Part shown: positions 42,499-50,259 of the stretch, one piece after another
Position numbering within the stretch: the first letter of the stretch is position 1
How the letters are laid out: the number at the start of each line of letters is the position of its first letter
Source: Chryseobacterium oleae
Lineage (GTDB): Bacteria > Bacteroidota > Bacteroidia > Flavobacteriales > Weeksellaceae
Reading direction: 5' to 3'
DNA: 64,000 nucleotides
Assembly (NCBI RefSeq): GCF_900115055.1
Contig: NZ_FOVD01000012.1
Coordinates: 1 to 64,000, forward strand
Made by a program: the position numbers and the translations under genes
The notes under the pieces: model-generated
The model's database searches: none
What the model was told of the DNA's origin: nothing
What the model saw: the letters and a program-made list of their open reading frames with translations, nothing else

Positions 42499-43041
42499 TT
42501 GAACCCAATAAAAATGCTAATTTTATTTTCACAAAAGAAAACACCCAATATGCCCACCGAAGCTTCCCATAAGCTGATTCCGATGACGGATTTTGTTATC
42601 GAGTATTACTCCAACGAAGGATACGCCGATCTTCAGACCTTGAGCCTGATGAAAAACTATGCCCAATTTCTGAGAAAACCTCTAACTCTTGGAATGTTTG
42701 TTCCTGTAGATCCACAGGGAAACGCACTGAAAGAACCAAAAAATTATTCCGCCTGGAAATCTCTTGCTCATAATGATGGGAAAAGAAGTGACATCACCGG
42801 ATTTGAAGAGAATATCCAATACCAGAAAGCAGAACAAAACCGTATGTTTGACGGTTTTATCGTAGCTTATAACGGATATTCTGTGGTAAGGATTGAAGCT
42901 TCTTATGACCAGAGTATTGAACTGTCTTTCAATAAGAGTGATCTGATGTCGCCTGCATTTTATGATGTGGAATCACTTACTGTTTTCGATGCTATATTTT
43001 TGACGGCTAAGGCTTTAAAGACTATCGGAATCAAAAAATAA
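42499..43041 (+). CDS. Conserved protein of unknown function
   Basis: The 180-residue protein has no signal peptide. It contains YYSNEGYADLQTLSLMKNYA, GMFVPVDPQGNALKEPKNY and RMFDGFIVAYNGYSVVRIEA. The family is not recognised. The start is uncertain: ATG codons at 42499, 42514 and 42550 are all possible, and the residues before 42550 have little structure. It is cytoplasmic and converges on the NUDIX gene with a 4-bp gap. Confidence 0.6.
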   Translation: MNPIKMLILFSQKKTPNMPTEASHKLIPMTDFVIEYYSNEGYADLQTLSLMKNYAQFLRKPLTLGMFVPVDPQGNALKEPKNYSAWKSLAHNDGKRSDITGFEENIQYQKAEQNRMFDGFIVAYNGYSVVRIEASYDQSIELSFNKSDLMSPAFYDVESLTVFDAIFLTAKALKTIGIKK

Positions 43042-43045
43042 AGAC

Positions 43046-43510
43046 CTACTCTCTTTCCTTCAATATTTTTTCCAGTTCTGTAATAAATGCTGCCTGTGCA
43101 AGATTGATCTTCTTTTGCGCCTCTTCCGACGTAAACCATTCCCATTGATCTACTTCCTGAATTTCGATCATTGCAGAGGATCTTGGAGGCCATTCTATTT
43201 CTACGGTATTGCTGTACAGGCCGGAGGTTTCCATGTCTTTTTCCAAAGCCCAGGCATACACCGTTTTTCCTCCTTTCTGCTTAACAGACTGTAATGGAAT
43301 AAACTCTCCTTCCACCGATTGACCGGTTTCTTCTTTAAATTCAATAAGTGCACGTTCGAGTGGATCTTCGTCGGGTGACATTTCGCCTTTCGGGATAGAC
43401 CAGGCCCCTTCATCCTTATGTTTCCAAAAAGGACCTCCGGGATGCACCAGAAAGTAATACAAATGAGTCTGATCTCTTTTAAAAAGCAAAATACCGGCAC
43501 TTGTTTTCAT
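43046..43510 (-). CDS. NUDIX hydrolase
   Basis: With the ATG at 43510 the protein has 154 residues. The Nudix box is seen as GEMSPDEDPLERALIEFKEE followed by TG, matching GX5EX7REUXEEXGU with one substitution at the REU position. The opening KTSAGILLFKR and WSIPKGE are typical of the diadenosine-polyphosphate or dinucleoside hydrolase group. It cleaves nucleoside diphosphate-linked compounds and needs Mg. It starts 39 bp downstream of the AraC gene stop codon. Confidence 0.9.
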   Translation of the reverse strand: MKTSAGILLFKRDQTHLYYFLVHPGGPFWKHKDEGAWSIPKGEMSPDEDPLERALIEFKEETGQSVEGEFIPLQSVKQKGGKTVYAWALEKDMETSGLYSNTVEIEWPPRSSAMIEIQEVDQWEWFTSEEAQKKINLAQAAFITELEKILKERE

Positions 43511-43548
43511 TACGTTAAGATACATTATTTTAAAAGACTCATCAATGA

Positions 43549-44400
43549 TCAGACCGGTTTTTCATTTTTCCGGAATGATGAAGGAGATCTTTTTTTATAG
43601 CATTTAAAAATTTTATTAAAATGGCTGGCATCATTAAATCCAAGCTGATCTGCAATTTCGTTGATGTTGTAATTACTCTGTTTCAGAAGCTTTTCAGCCG
43701 CTTTTATTTTATGCAGCATGACATGTTGCTGTACGGAAAATCCAGTCTGCTTTTTGATGTAGATACTGATATAATTGGGGGAAAGCATAAATTCCTTTGC
43801 CAGATGTTCCAGCTTCATTTTCTCCGGATTCATTGCATTCACGTTGATATAATACAGAATTCTATCCGTCTGATTCAAACCCTGTTTTATCTGTTCCAAA
43901 CCGCCACTGTTCATCGTATTTCTGATGAGAATGATCATCATCGCTGAAAAGAGATCTGCACATGTTTCTTTATTGTAGAGGTTTTTATCCGTGAATTCAT
44001 GCAGAAGTATTCGGGCAAGCTGCAGAAGATGTTCCCTGTCTTCCTTATTTTTTATCGCTGATTCATAGACGAAAGAACGGTCTTCCATAAGCATTTGAAC
44101 GACTTTACTAAGCTCTCTTTTTTTATCGGTTTGCAGACTTTCCCAGATATGCTGTTCTGTAAATTTGATATAAATGAATCTGGTTTTACTTTTTATAGAA
44201 AATTCGTGGGCGTCACTGGGCCGAAGCAGAAAAACGTCCCCTTTTTTATAGGTAAAAGTAATGCCGTTCAGATGGTGCGTCCCTTTTCCGCTTTCAATGA
44301 CAATCAGTTCGTAAAAATTATGGTTGTGGTATTCAATGTCCCAAACCTCTTTCTCAATACGGAATACATTGAAAGAACTGAAATTAACAATACGTTTCAT
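43549..44400 (-). CDS. AraC family transcriptional regulator with cupin sensor
   Basis: The 283-residue protein has an N-terminal cupin (DIEYHNHNFYELIVIESGKG, then THHLNG, then FLLRPSDAHEF) and a C-terminal AraC double helix-turn-helix (LEHLAKEFMLSPNYISIYI, then INEIADQLGFNDASHFNKI). The cupin typically senses sugars or related ligands. It is divergent from the polysaccharide deacetylase gene with only an 89-bp gap, so that gene is a likely target. Confidence 0.92.
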   Translation of the reverse strand: MKRIVNFSSFNVFRIEKEVWDIEYHNHNFYELIVIESGKGTHHLNGITFTYKKGDVFLLRPSDAHEFSIKSKTRFIYIKFTEQHIWESLQTDKKRELSKVVQMLMEDRSFVYESAIKNKEDREHLLQLARILLHEFTDKNLYNKETCADLFSAMMIILIRNTMNSGGLEQIKQGLNQTDRILYYINVNAMNPEKMKLEHLAKEFMLSPNYISIYIKKQTGFSVQQHVMLHKIKAAEKLLKQSNYNINEIADQLGFNDASHFNKIFKCYKKRSPSSFRKNEKPV

Positions 44401-44489
44401 GAAACATGGATTTTTACAAATTTAGCATAAATTATTACAACAGACATCACCCGTTTATTGAAGAATTTTGCAGAATAAAACCATTCAAA

Positions 44490-45467
44490 ATGAAATATTT
44501 AAAACAATCTGCTTTACTGATCGCTTCTGCAGTATTCCTGATGTCCTGCTTTGATCAAAATAAAAAAAATCAGGCAGAACCATCTGTTAAACCTGAAACT
44601 AAGTCTAAAAAACACTGGCCAAATGGCGCACAGCTTGTTATTTCAGTTTCGATGCAGTTTGAAACGGGTGGACAGCCGGAAGGAGCAGAAAGCCCGTTCA
44701 GTGGAACTCCTCTTCCCAAAGGACAGCCCGATCTGCCGGCAGAAAGCTGGTACCGCTACGGAGCCAATGAAGGAATTTACCGCATGCTGGATCTCTGGAA
44801 AAAGTATGACATTAAAGTAACCTCTCACGTTGTAGGAACCGCCGCCGAAAAATATCCTGATGTGGCAAAAGCTATTGCTGCCGGAGGACATGAGATCGCA
44901 GCCCACGGAATTGCCTGGGATAATCAATGGAATAAAAATTATGCAGATGAACTGCGTTTCGTGAAAGATGGAGTGGATGTGGTGGAAAAAATTACAGGAC
45001 AGAAAGCAGTAGGTTATAACTGTAACTGGCTCAGAAGAAGTCCCAATACATTAAAAGTACTGCAAGAACTTGGCTTTCTTTATCACATCGACGATCTGAG
45101 CCGTGATGAACCTTTTATCACCAAAGTAACCGGGAAAAACTTTGTAGTCATGCCTTACACGCTCCGAAATAATGATATCGTCAATATAGAAGGAAAACAC
45201 TGGAGTCCGGATCAGTTTCTGAACCAGTTGAAATTTGAATTTGACCGTCTTTATGAAGAAGGCAGTTCAAAAAGAAGAATGATGAGCATCAGTTTTCACG
45301 ACAGAATTGGGGGAACTCCGGCAATGGTGCATGCAATGGAAGAATTCATCAAATATACCAAAGAAAAACAGGGCGTTGTTTTCATGCGAAAAGATGATAT
45401 TGCAAAAATGGTCTTGAATGATCCGGAAACTCCGGTGGACAATAGTGAAGAGAAATATAATAACTAA
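44490..45467 (+). CDS. Polysaccharide deacetylase family lipoprotein
   Basis: With the ATG at 44490 the protein has 325 residues. It has a lipoprotein signal ending LMSC. The NodB-like barrel has ISVSMQFETGG in place of the usual metal-binding Asp pair region, IKVTSHVVGTAAEKYP, GHEIAAHGIAWDNQW with the two metal His, and a late SFHDRIGG. This subgroup resembles PuuE-like or peptidoglycan deacetylases. It would sit in the outer membrane or periplasm. It is divergent from an AraC/cupin regulator. Confidence 0.82.
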   Translation: MKYLKQSALLIASAVFLMSCFDQNKKNQAEPSVKPETKSKKHWPNGAQLVISVSMQFETGGQPEGAESPFSGTPLPKGQPDLPAESWYRYGANEGIYRMLDLWKKYDIKVTSHVVGTAAEKYPDVAKAIAAGGHEIAAHGIAWDNQWNKNYADELRFVKDGVDVVEKITGQKAVGYNCNWLRRSPNTLKVLQELGFLYHIDDLSRDEPFITKVTGKNFVVMPYTLRNNDIVNIEGKHWSPDQFLNQLKFEFDRLYEEGSSKRRMMSISFHDRIGGTPAMVHAMEEFIKYTKEKQGVVFMRKDDIAKMVLNDPETPVDNSEEKYNN

Positions 45468-45474
45468 AGGTTTG

Positions 45475-45650
45475 GGAGCAAGAAGATGTAAGATGGAGGT
45501 TACTGGCTGACGATGATGAGCTGACGGGCTTTTGATGAAATCATTTGAATATAGCGGTAAAAAATTACAAAATCAATACCAGAAGATCATCATTAGATTT
45601 TTGGACCTCCTTAGACTTCCCTCTCCCATCATCCAGCTTCCATTCCAAAA
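45475..45650. repeat. Bipartite heptamer-array element
   Basis: The units GAAGATG, TAAGATG and GAGGTTA run at about 45483-45503. A pyrimidine-rich array at about 45610-45645, complement GAAGCTG, GATGATG, GGAGAGG, GAAGTCT, ends shortly before the DoxX start at 45664. Confidence 0.55.
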
Positions 45651-45663
45651 AAATTCAACCATT

Positions 45664-46053
45664 ATGAATAAAAATACAGCCTATTTCCTACTCCGCGTAT
45701 CTATGGGAGTAAATCTTCTGGGTCACGGCCTGGCCAGAATCCCTAAACTTTCTGTTTTCGCAGAAGGAATGACAAAAAACTTTGAAAAAAGCTGGCTTCC
45801 ACAGCCTTTTGTACACCTGTTCAGCATAACACTTCCCTTCCTTGAATTTGTGATCGGAGCAATGTTAGTTCTCGGTTTTAAGACTAAGATCGCCAATTTT
45901 GCAGGAGCAGGACTCATCATTGTGCTTCTTTTCGGAAGCAGCACCATTGAAAACTGGGAAGCGATGGGAATACAGATGATCTATGCTTTATTCTTCTACA
46001 TTCTGATCAGCCGACAGGAAGAGAACTGCTATTCGCTGGATCAAAAGAAATAA
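45664..46053 (+). CDS. DoxX family membrane protein
   Basis: With the ATG at 45664 the protein has 129 residues and four hydrophobic helices, with the DoxX pattern AYFLLRVSMGVNLLGHGLAR and PFLEFVIGAMLVLGFKTK. The longer frame from 45532 runs through a repeat element and is not credible. It is an inner-membrane protein of unknown role. It follows the deacetylase gene across a heptamer array and has its own terminator. Confidence 0.85.
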   Translation: MNKNTAYFLLRVSMGVNLLGHGLARIPKLSVFAEGMTKNFEKSWLPQPFVHLFSITLPFLEFVIGAMLVLGFKTKIANFAGAGLIIVLLFGSSTIENWEAMGIQMIYALFFYILISRQEENCYSLDQKK

Positions 46054-46059
46054 TTTGAA

Positions 46060-46091
46060 AAAAGGGGCAGATATTCACTTCTGTCCCTTTT
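46060..46091 (+). terminator. Terminator of the DoxX gene
   Basis: A 12-bp stem with one G.U pair (46060-46071 with 46080-46091) is T-rich at the 3' arm. It lies 6 bp past the stop codon. Confidence 0.75.
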
Positions 46092-46260
46092 AGTTTTTAG
46101 TTAGCAACTATAATAAGCTGTTTGCTAATGTTTTAATAATTTATAAAAAGCGGAAAATAACCTGTTCAATTTTATTATAGGTACCACATTTTGAGGTTTT
46201 AATCTATAAAGGCATAGAATGTGTATTAAATCAAGCAAATAACATTAAAAATTTAAAGTC

Positions 46261-46428
46261 ATGAGAAATTTATTATGGTTAGTCGCTGTCATTTGTATTG
46301 TCGTTTGGCTTCTAGGAATGTTAAACATCGTGCCTGGTATCAGTACCGGATATTTAGTTCACGTTTTATTGGTTATTGCCATTATTGTAGTTCTTTACAA
46401 TATCATTTCGGGTAAAAAACCACTTTAA
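46261..46428 (+). CDS. Lmo0937-type small membrane protein (DUF5670)
   Basis: The 55-residue protein starts MRNLLWLVAVICIVVWLLG and continues with ...STGYLVHVLLVIAIIVVLYN and a basic end. Two membrane helices and this opening match the Lmo0937/DUF5670 family of tiny stress-associated membrane proteins. No enzymatic role is known. The gene stands alone with AT-rich flanks. Confidence 0.85.
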   Translation: MRNLLWLVAVICIVVWLLGMLNIVPGISTGYLVHVLLVIAIIVVLYNIISGKKPL

Positions 46429-46506
46429 TCTATTATTGTAATCCTTAAAAATAACAGTAAACAGCAGGAAATAGCTTTTCACAGGAACATCTGGAATTAT
46501 TACATT

Positions 46507-47046
46507 TTATAAATTCATAGATTCCCACTTGTTTTTGGTAATTTCATAAATAAAATTGATCTGGGGACTTTCTCCAAAATAGGCTATTTCCTGCTCTGCT
46601 GTTTTCTCCCCGCCAATTCGGCCTACCGCTATCTGAGAGCGTATATTATGGGCACCTACATGAAATCCCACCTTGGAAACAAACTGTAAAATATAATTCA
46701 TCATCAACGATTTTACTGAAGGATTGATCCCTGTCCCCCAATACTCTCTTGTGAAAAAAGTATAACCGATGAATATAATGTCTTCCTCTTCATTATAATC
46801 ATAAAAACGGGTACTTCCGATCATTTTACCGGTCTCTTTATCTATCATTTTAAAAGCTCCTTTGCTCACCATCGCCCCTTCGAAAAACTTTTCGAATTCC
46901 TCTTTCTTCCAGCGGTTTTTCTGAGGATGCTGTTCCCATATTTTGGGATCGGAAGCCAATGCGTACAGTGCTTCGAAATCTTCTTTCTCCAATGGCAGAA
47001 GACGTACTTTTTCATTTTCTAAAATGGGTTGAATATTAAAATTCAT
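46507..47046 (-). CDS. GNAT family N-acetyltransferase
   Basis: The 179-residue protein has the RimJ/RimL-type GNAT pattern: VRLLPLEKEDFEALYALASD at the start, KMIGSTRFYDY for beta4, and FIGYTFFTREYWGTGINPSV for the acetyl-CoA loop, then NIRSQIAVGRIGGEKTAEQE. It transfers acetyl groups from acetyl-CoA to an amine or protein N-terminus; the substrate is unknown. Monocistronic and cytoplasmic. Confidence 0.9.
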   Translation of the reverse strand: MNFNIQPILENEKVRLLPLEKEDFEALYALASDPKIWEQHPQKNRWKKEEFEKFFEGAMVSKGAFKMIDKETGKMIGSTRFYDYNEEEDIIFIGYTFFTREYWGTGINPSVKSLMMNYILQFVSKVGFHVGAHNIRSQIAVGRIGGEKTAEQEIAYFGESPQINFIYEITKNKWESMNL

Positions 47047-47209
47047 TATATAAATTTTATGGGTTTAACTGGTACAAAATTAAACCTGTAATGGATAGTA
47101 CAAACAGTCCATTATGAATAAAATAGGTAGACCAATTTAAGATCAATTACAAAAATCTGTGAATAGATAAATTTTTTTCCGCAAAAAAATCTATTATCCT
47201 ATTGATAAA

Positions 47210-47405
47210 GCGGATGAATAAAAGCTTTAAACCATTAAGATTCTGTTCAGCTTTTAAGAATATGAAGTTTTAGCTTCGCTTGAAGACATACAGCTTAAAA
47301 AATTATGTGATTTTTTCTTAACTAAACAACATTCTTCACTGATCTTAATGTTTAAAATGTGTGAAATGAGAATCTGTTCCATCAGCTAGATCTGCGAGAG
47401 TAAAT
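47210..47405 (+). repeat. ~190-bp dispersed repeat, full copy
   Basis: The sequence ACCATTAAGATTCTGTT..., then TTTTAAGAATAT, AGTTTTAGCTTCGCTTGAAG, ACATACAGCTTAAAA, TTTTTTCTTAACTAAAC, CTGATCTTAATG and a closing TAGATCTGCGAGAG matches the complement of 15455-15630 block by block. It lies between the GNAT and MocR genes. Confidence 0.7.
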
Positions 47406-47458
47406 CAATACAAACGTTGTTTTGTGGTAACAAAAAACTTTTTATATTTTGGATAACG

Positions 47459-47491
47459 AAACCTTATAGGTTTTCAAAACCTATAAGGTTT
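47459..47491. repeat. Perfect 33-bp hairpin repeat
   Basis: AAACCTTATAGGTTTT (47459-47474) and AAAACCTATAAGGTTT (47476-47491) are exact inverted copies with one base between. Each arm is itself nearly palindromic. It lies 52 bp past the stop codon of the MocR gene. Confidence 0.75.
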
Positions 47492-47542
47492 GATTGTATT
47501 TATATCACTTACCAAACTTTAAGACTAAGATCCAATTTGATT

Positions 47543-49018
47543 TTATAGTACTTCCTTCAAAATCGCCACACTCTTCTCCAGTTCTTCAAGACACGGTGAT
47601 GCAAACCCCAGTCTTAATGCATTTTCATCAAATTGAGGATATTTGTGAGCTTTTCCGTCCGAAACATATAATCCTTTTGCCAGAGCTTTTTTAGCTAATC
47701 TTTCAAGGTCAATAGACCTGTCAAATTTTGTCCAGACAGACATTCCTCCGGCGGGTATTATAAATTCAACAACATCTTTCAGGACATCACTCAGCTGCTG
47801 GCAGAAAAAGTTTCTTCTTTCTTCATAGACCACTAAAGTTTTTCTTAGGTATCGCTGTATTGTTCCGTCATTCAGAATCTCTCCCATTGCATTATCGAGA
47901 ATATGATCTCCCTGTCGGTCCAGCAAAAGACGTATTTTAGAAAGATATTCGATCACATTTTCAGAAGCTACCAGATAGCCCATCCGGAAAGCAGGAGAAA
48001 GGGTTTTGCTGAATGAACCGCAATAAATCACCATTCCGTTTTCATCTGCACTTGCTAATGGCAGTAACGGACGATGACTGTAATGAAAATCAAAATCGTA
48101 ATCGTCCTCAAATATGATGAACTGATATTCCTTAGCCAGTCTCAGCAGCTCAAGCCTTCTGTCGATCCGAAGCGGAACCGTAGTCGGAAAATGATGATGA
48201 GGCGTTACATAGACCATTCTCACTTGTTGTATTTTGCAGATTTTTTCCAATTCATCTACTACAAGACCGTGTTCATCTACGGGAATCATGATGTGATTGG
48301 CTTTGGCATGGGCAAAATTGGCTTCTGCCCTTCCCCATCCCGGATAACCGGAAACAATAACGTCTCCTGGTTCTATCAGTCCGCTGCAGACGGTGTTGAG
48401 GCCCATTAATGTACCCCGTACAGAAAGAATATTGTTTAACGTCGTTTTTAGTCCTCGTGTTTCATTCAGATATTTTGAAATCGCTTCTCTGTAATACACG
48501 GAACCATCCGGATAGCTGTAGTTTCCGAATTTGTCATACAGCCCGCTTCTGGTCAGCTGATTTCTGTAGGCCCGGTATAATTCATGAAGTGGAGCCAGTG
48601 TAGGATCAGGAAATCCATCGTCCAGATGAAGTTGTGCGGTGACCGGAGAAAAGGTCACAAGATAATCCTTTTGATCAATCTTAAATCCTCCCTGTTTTTG
48701 GGAAATAGACGAATGCGAATCATAAAGAGTTTCAGGTTTGTATTCTGGAAGATAGGAGGAGATAAATGTTCCCTTTCCCACAAAGCTTTCCAGCCAGCCC
48801 TGAGTCTGTAATTCTTCATAAGCTTTAGAAACGGTAATTCTATTAATATTTAAAATATCAGCCAGCTGTCTCGAACTGGGTAACTTCTGCCCGGATTGAA
48901 TCTTTCCGGTCTTTATCAAAGAAAGAATACGATCGGCAAGCTGAAGATAAACAGGCTTTTCTAAACTGCGGTCCAGTTCAAAATCACTCAGAATCTGCTT
49001 AAATATTGGACTATCCAT
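47543..49018 (-). CDS. MocR/PdxR-type regulator (GntR HTH plus aminotransferase domain)
   Basis: The 491-residue protein has an N-terminal GntR winged helix (PVYLQLADRILSLIKTGKIQ, then LPSSRQLADILNINRITVSK) and a class I aminotransferase-like domain with the PLP lysine in YCGSFSKTLSPAFRMGYL. MocR proteins are PLP-sensing transcription factors that control PLP synthesis, amine or amino acid metabolism. No divergent target is adjacent on its promoter side except the TlpA gene on the same strand. It is cytoplasmic. Confidence 0.92.
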   Translation of the reverse strand: MDSPIFKQILSDFELDRSLEKPVYLQLADRILSLIKTGKIQSGQKLPSSRQLADILNINRITVSKAYEELQTQGWLESFVGKGTFISSYLPEYKPETLYDSHSSISQKQGGFKIDQKDYLVTFSPVTAQLHLDDGFPDPTLAPLHELYRAYRNQLTRSGLYDKFGNYSYPDGSVYYREAISKYLNETRGLKTTLNNILSVRGTLMGLNTVCSGLIEPGDVIVSGYPGWGRAEANFAHAKANHIMIPVDEHGLVVDELEKICKIQQVRMVYVTPHHHFPTTVPLRIDRRLELLRLAKEYQFIIFEDDYDFDFHYSHRPLLPLASADENGMVIYCGSFSKTLSPAFRMGYLVASENVIEYLSKIRLLLDRQGDHILDNAMGEILNDGTIQRYLRKTLVVYEERRNFFCQQLSDVLKDVVEFIIPAGGMSVWTKFDRSIDLERLAKKALAKGLYVSDGKAHKYPQFDENALRLGFASPCLEELEKSVAILKEVL

Positions 49019-49121
49019 TTTGTATATATTGAATCATAAATATAAGCCAATATTGTCTGAATATTTTTATGTAGCCCAAAAAAACAAAAAGCTTAAACAC
49101 ATATTCTTCTCTGAATAAAAA

Positions 49122-49143
49122 AGAGCGGTACAATGACCGCTCT
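49122..49143 (-). terminator. Terminator of the TlpA/rhodanese operon
   Basis: AGAGCGGT (49122-49129) and ACCGCTCT (49136-49143) form an 8-bp stem. On the minus strand a T run follows (plus-strand A run 49117-49122). It lies 20 bp past the TlpA stop codon. Confidence 0.85.
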
Positions 49144-49162
49144 GTAATGATATATTTACTAA

Positions 49163-49681
49163 TTATTTCTTTTTTCTGAAGTACATACCAAGAAACTCCT
49201 CCAGCTCCTTTCCATGAAGGTTTTTAGCAAGAATCTTCCCTTCTCCATCAATAATCACATTAAAAGGGAGTTCCTCAATATTGTATGCTTTAGCTACCGG
49301 GCTTTTCCAGAATTTCAGATCACTCACCTGAATCCAGTTGATGTCAAAACGGTCAATCGCTTTTTGCCAGCTCTCTTTATTTTTATCTAAAGAAACACCC
49401 AGTATTTCAAATTGATTCTCTTTAACCTGATCCGAGAAAATGTTGTATAAAGTTTTCAGTTCCGGCTGTTCCCCAACACACGGAGCGCACCAGGTCGCCC
49501 AAAAATCGATCAGCACAACTTTTCCTTTTAATGATGAAAGAGAAAATGAGCTGCCATCCGGTTTTGATAAGGTAATTTCAGGAGCCTGTTCTCCAACCTC
49601 TATTTTAGATTGCTGTGCAGCGGCATATCCTGTAAGAATGAGCACAGAAAATAAAGTAAGAAAAACTCTCATATTAATCAT
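49163..49681 (-). CDS. TlpA-like thioredoxin-fold protein, exported
   Basis: The 172-residue protein has a signal peptide ending AAAQ and a thioredoxin fold with the redox motif WATWCAPC (C65, C68), after APEITLSKPDGSSFSLSSLK and a closing LPFNVIIDGEGKIL cis-Pro region. TlpA/ResA-type proteins reduce disulfides in the periplasm. It overlaps the upstream rhodanese-like gene by 8 bp, so they are one operon and probably one redox or sulfur pathway. Confidence 0.92.
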   Translation of the reverse strand: MINMRVFLTLFSVLILTGYAAAQQSKIEVGEQAPEITLSKPDGSSFSLSSLKGKVVLIDFWATWCAPCVGEQPELKTLYNIFSDQVKENQFEILGVSLDKNKESWQKAIDRFDINWIQVSDLKFWKSPVAKAYNIEELPFNVIIDGEGKILAKNLHGKELEEFLGMYFRKKK

Positions 49682-50108
49682 TTGTAGGATAATCTTTATC
49701 CAGCCAGTCCACTTTGATGTTTTTTGGAAGGTTCAAAAGTTTGGCATTTTTGAATCCCATTTCCTGTAGCAGTTTAAATGCAGGACGGATGTTCGGGCAT
49801 TTTACAAAAGGACAGCATCCACAGTAAATCACCACTTCTTTTCCTTTAGGGATATCTTTAAGGTAATTTCTTAATTTCTCAAGATTTTCAGGCTCATGCG
49901 TCGGGCCAATATCCACGGAACCTTTGATAATAGCTTCAGGACCTACAGAAATGATTACTACATCTTTTGCTTTGTTCTCTGTGATTCTTGCGGCTAAAAG
50001 TGCTGGATCCATCAGTTGACTTTCATTCCACGGGTCCTTTGTCTGCTGGGCAGAAAACTGGCTGAACATGGAACAGACCATGCAAGCCATGATAAACAAA
50101 TATTTCAT
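49674..50108 (-). CDS. Exported rhodanese-like protein with multi-cysteine active site
   Basis: The 144-residue protein has a signal peptide ending FSAQ and a rhodanese-like fold with EVVIYCGCCPFVKCPN, where C96 is at the catalytic loop position and C98, C99 and C104 add an unusual cluster. The first half has KAKDVVIISVGPEA and IKGSVDIGPT. Such proteins move sulfane sulfur or bind metal. The overlap with the TlpA gene suggests TlpA keeps these cysteines reduced. Confidence 0.78.
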   Translation of the reverse strand: MKYLFIMACMVCSMFSQFSAQQTKDPWNESQLMDPALLAARITENKAKDVVIISVGPEAIIKGSVDIGPTHEPENLEKLRNYLKDIPKGKEVVIYCGCCPFVKCPNIRPAFKLLQEMGFKNAKLLNLPKNIKVDWLDKDYPTND

Positions 50109-50259
50109 TCTTCTATTTTTAACAAAGATATGAAATTAGCCATCAGCTCTATGATAAGCATAGGGAAGTTTGATCTGTTTTAATCCATCTGAGCGCAAAA
50201 ATTTTATATATTTATTGTAGGATATATCATCAAAATATAAATAAAACCCAATCAATCAC

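Noticed and set aside
45532..45663. N-terminal extension of the DoxX protein
   Set aside because: It is encoded by a heptamer-repeat element and has no similarity to the family N-terminus.
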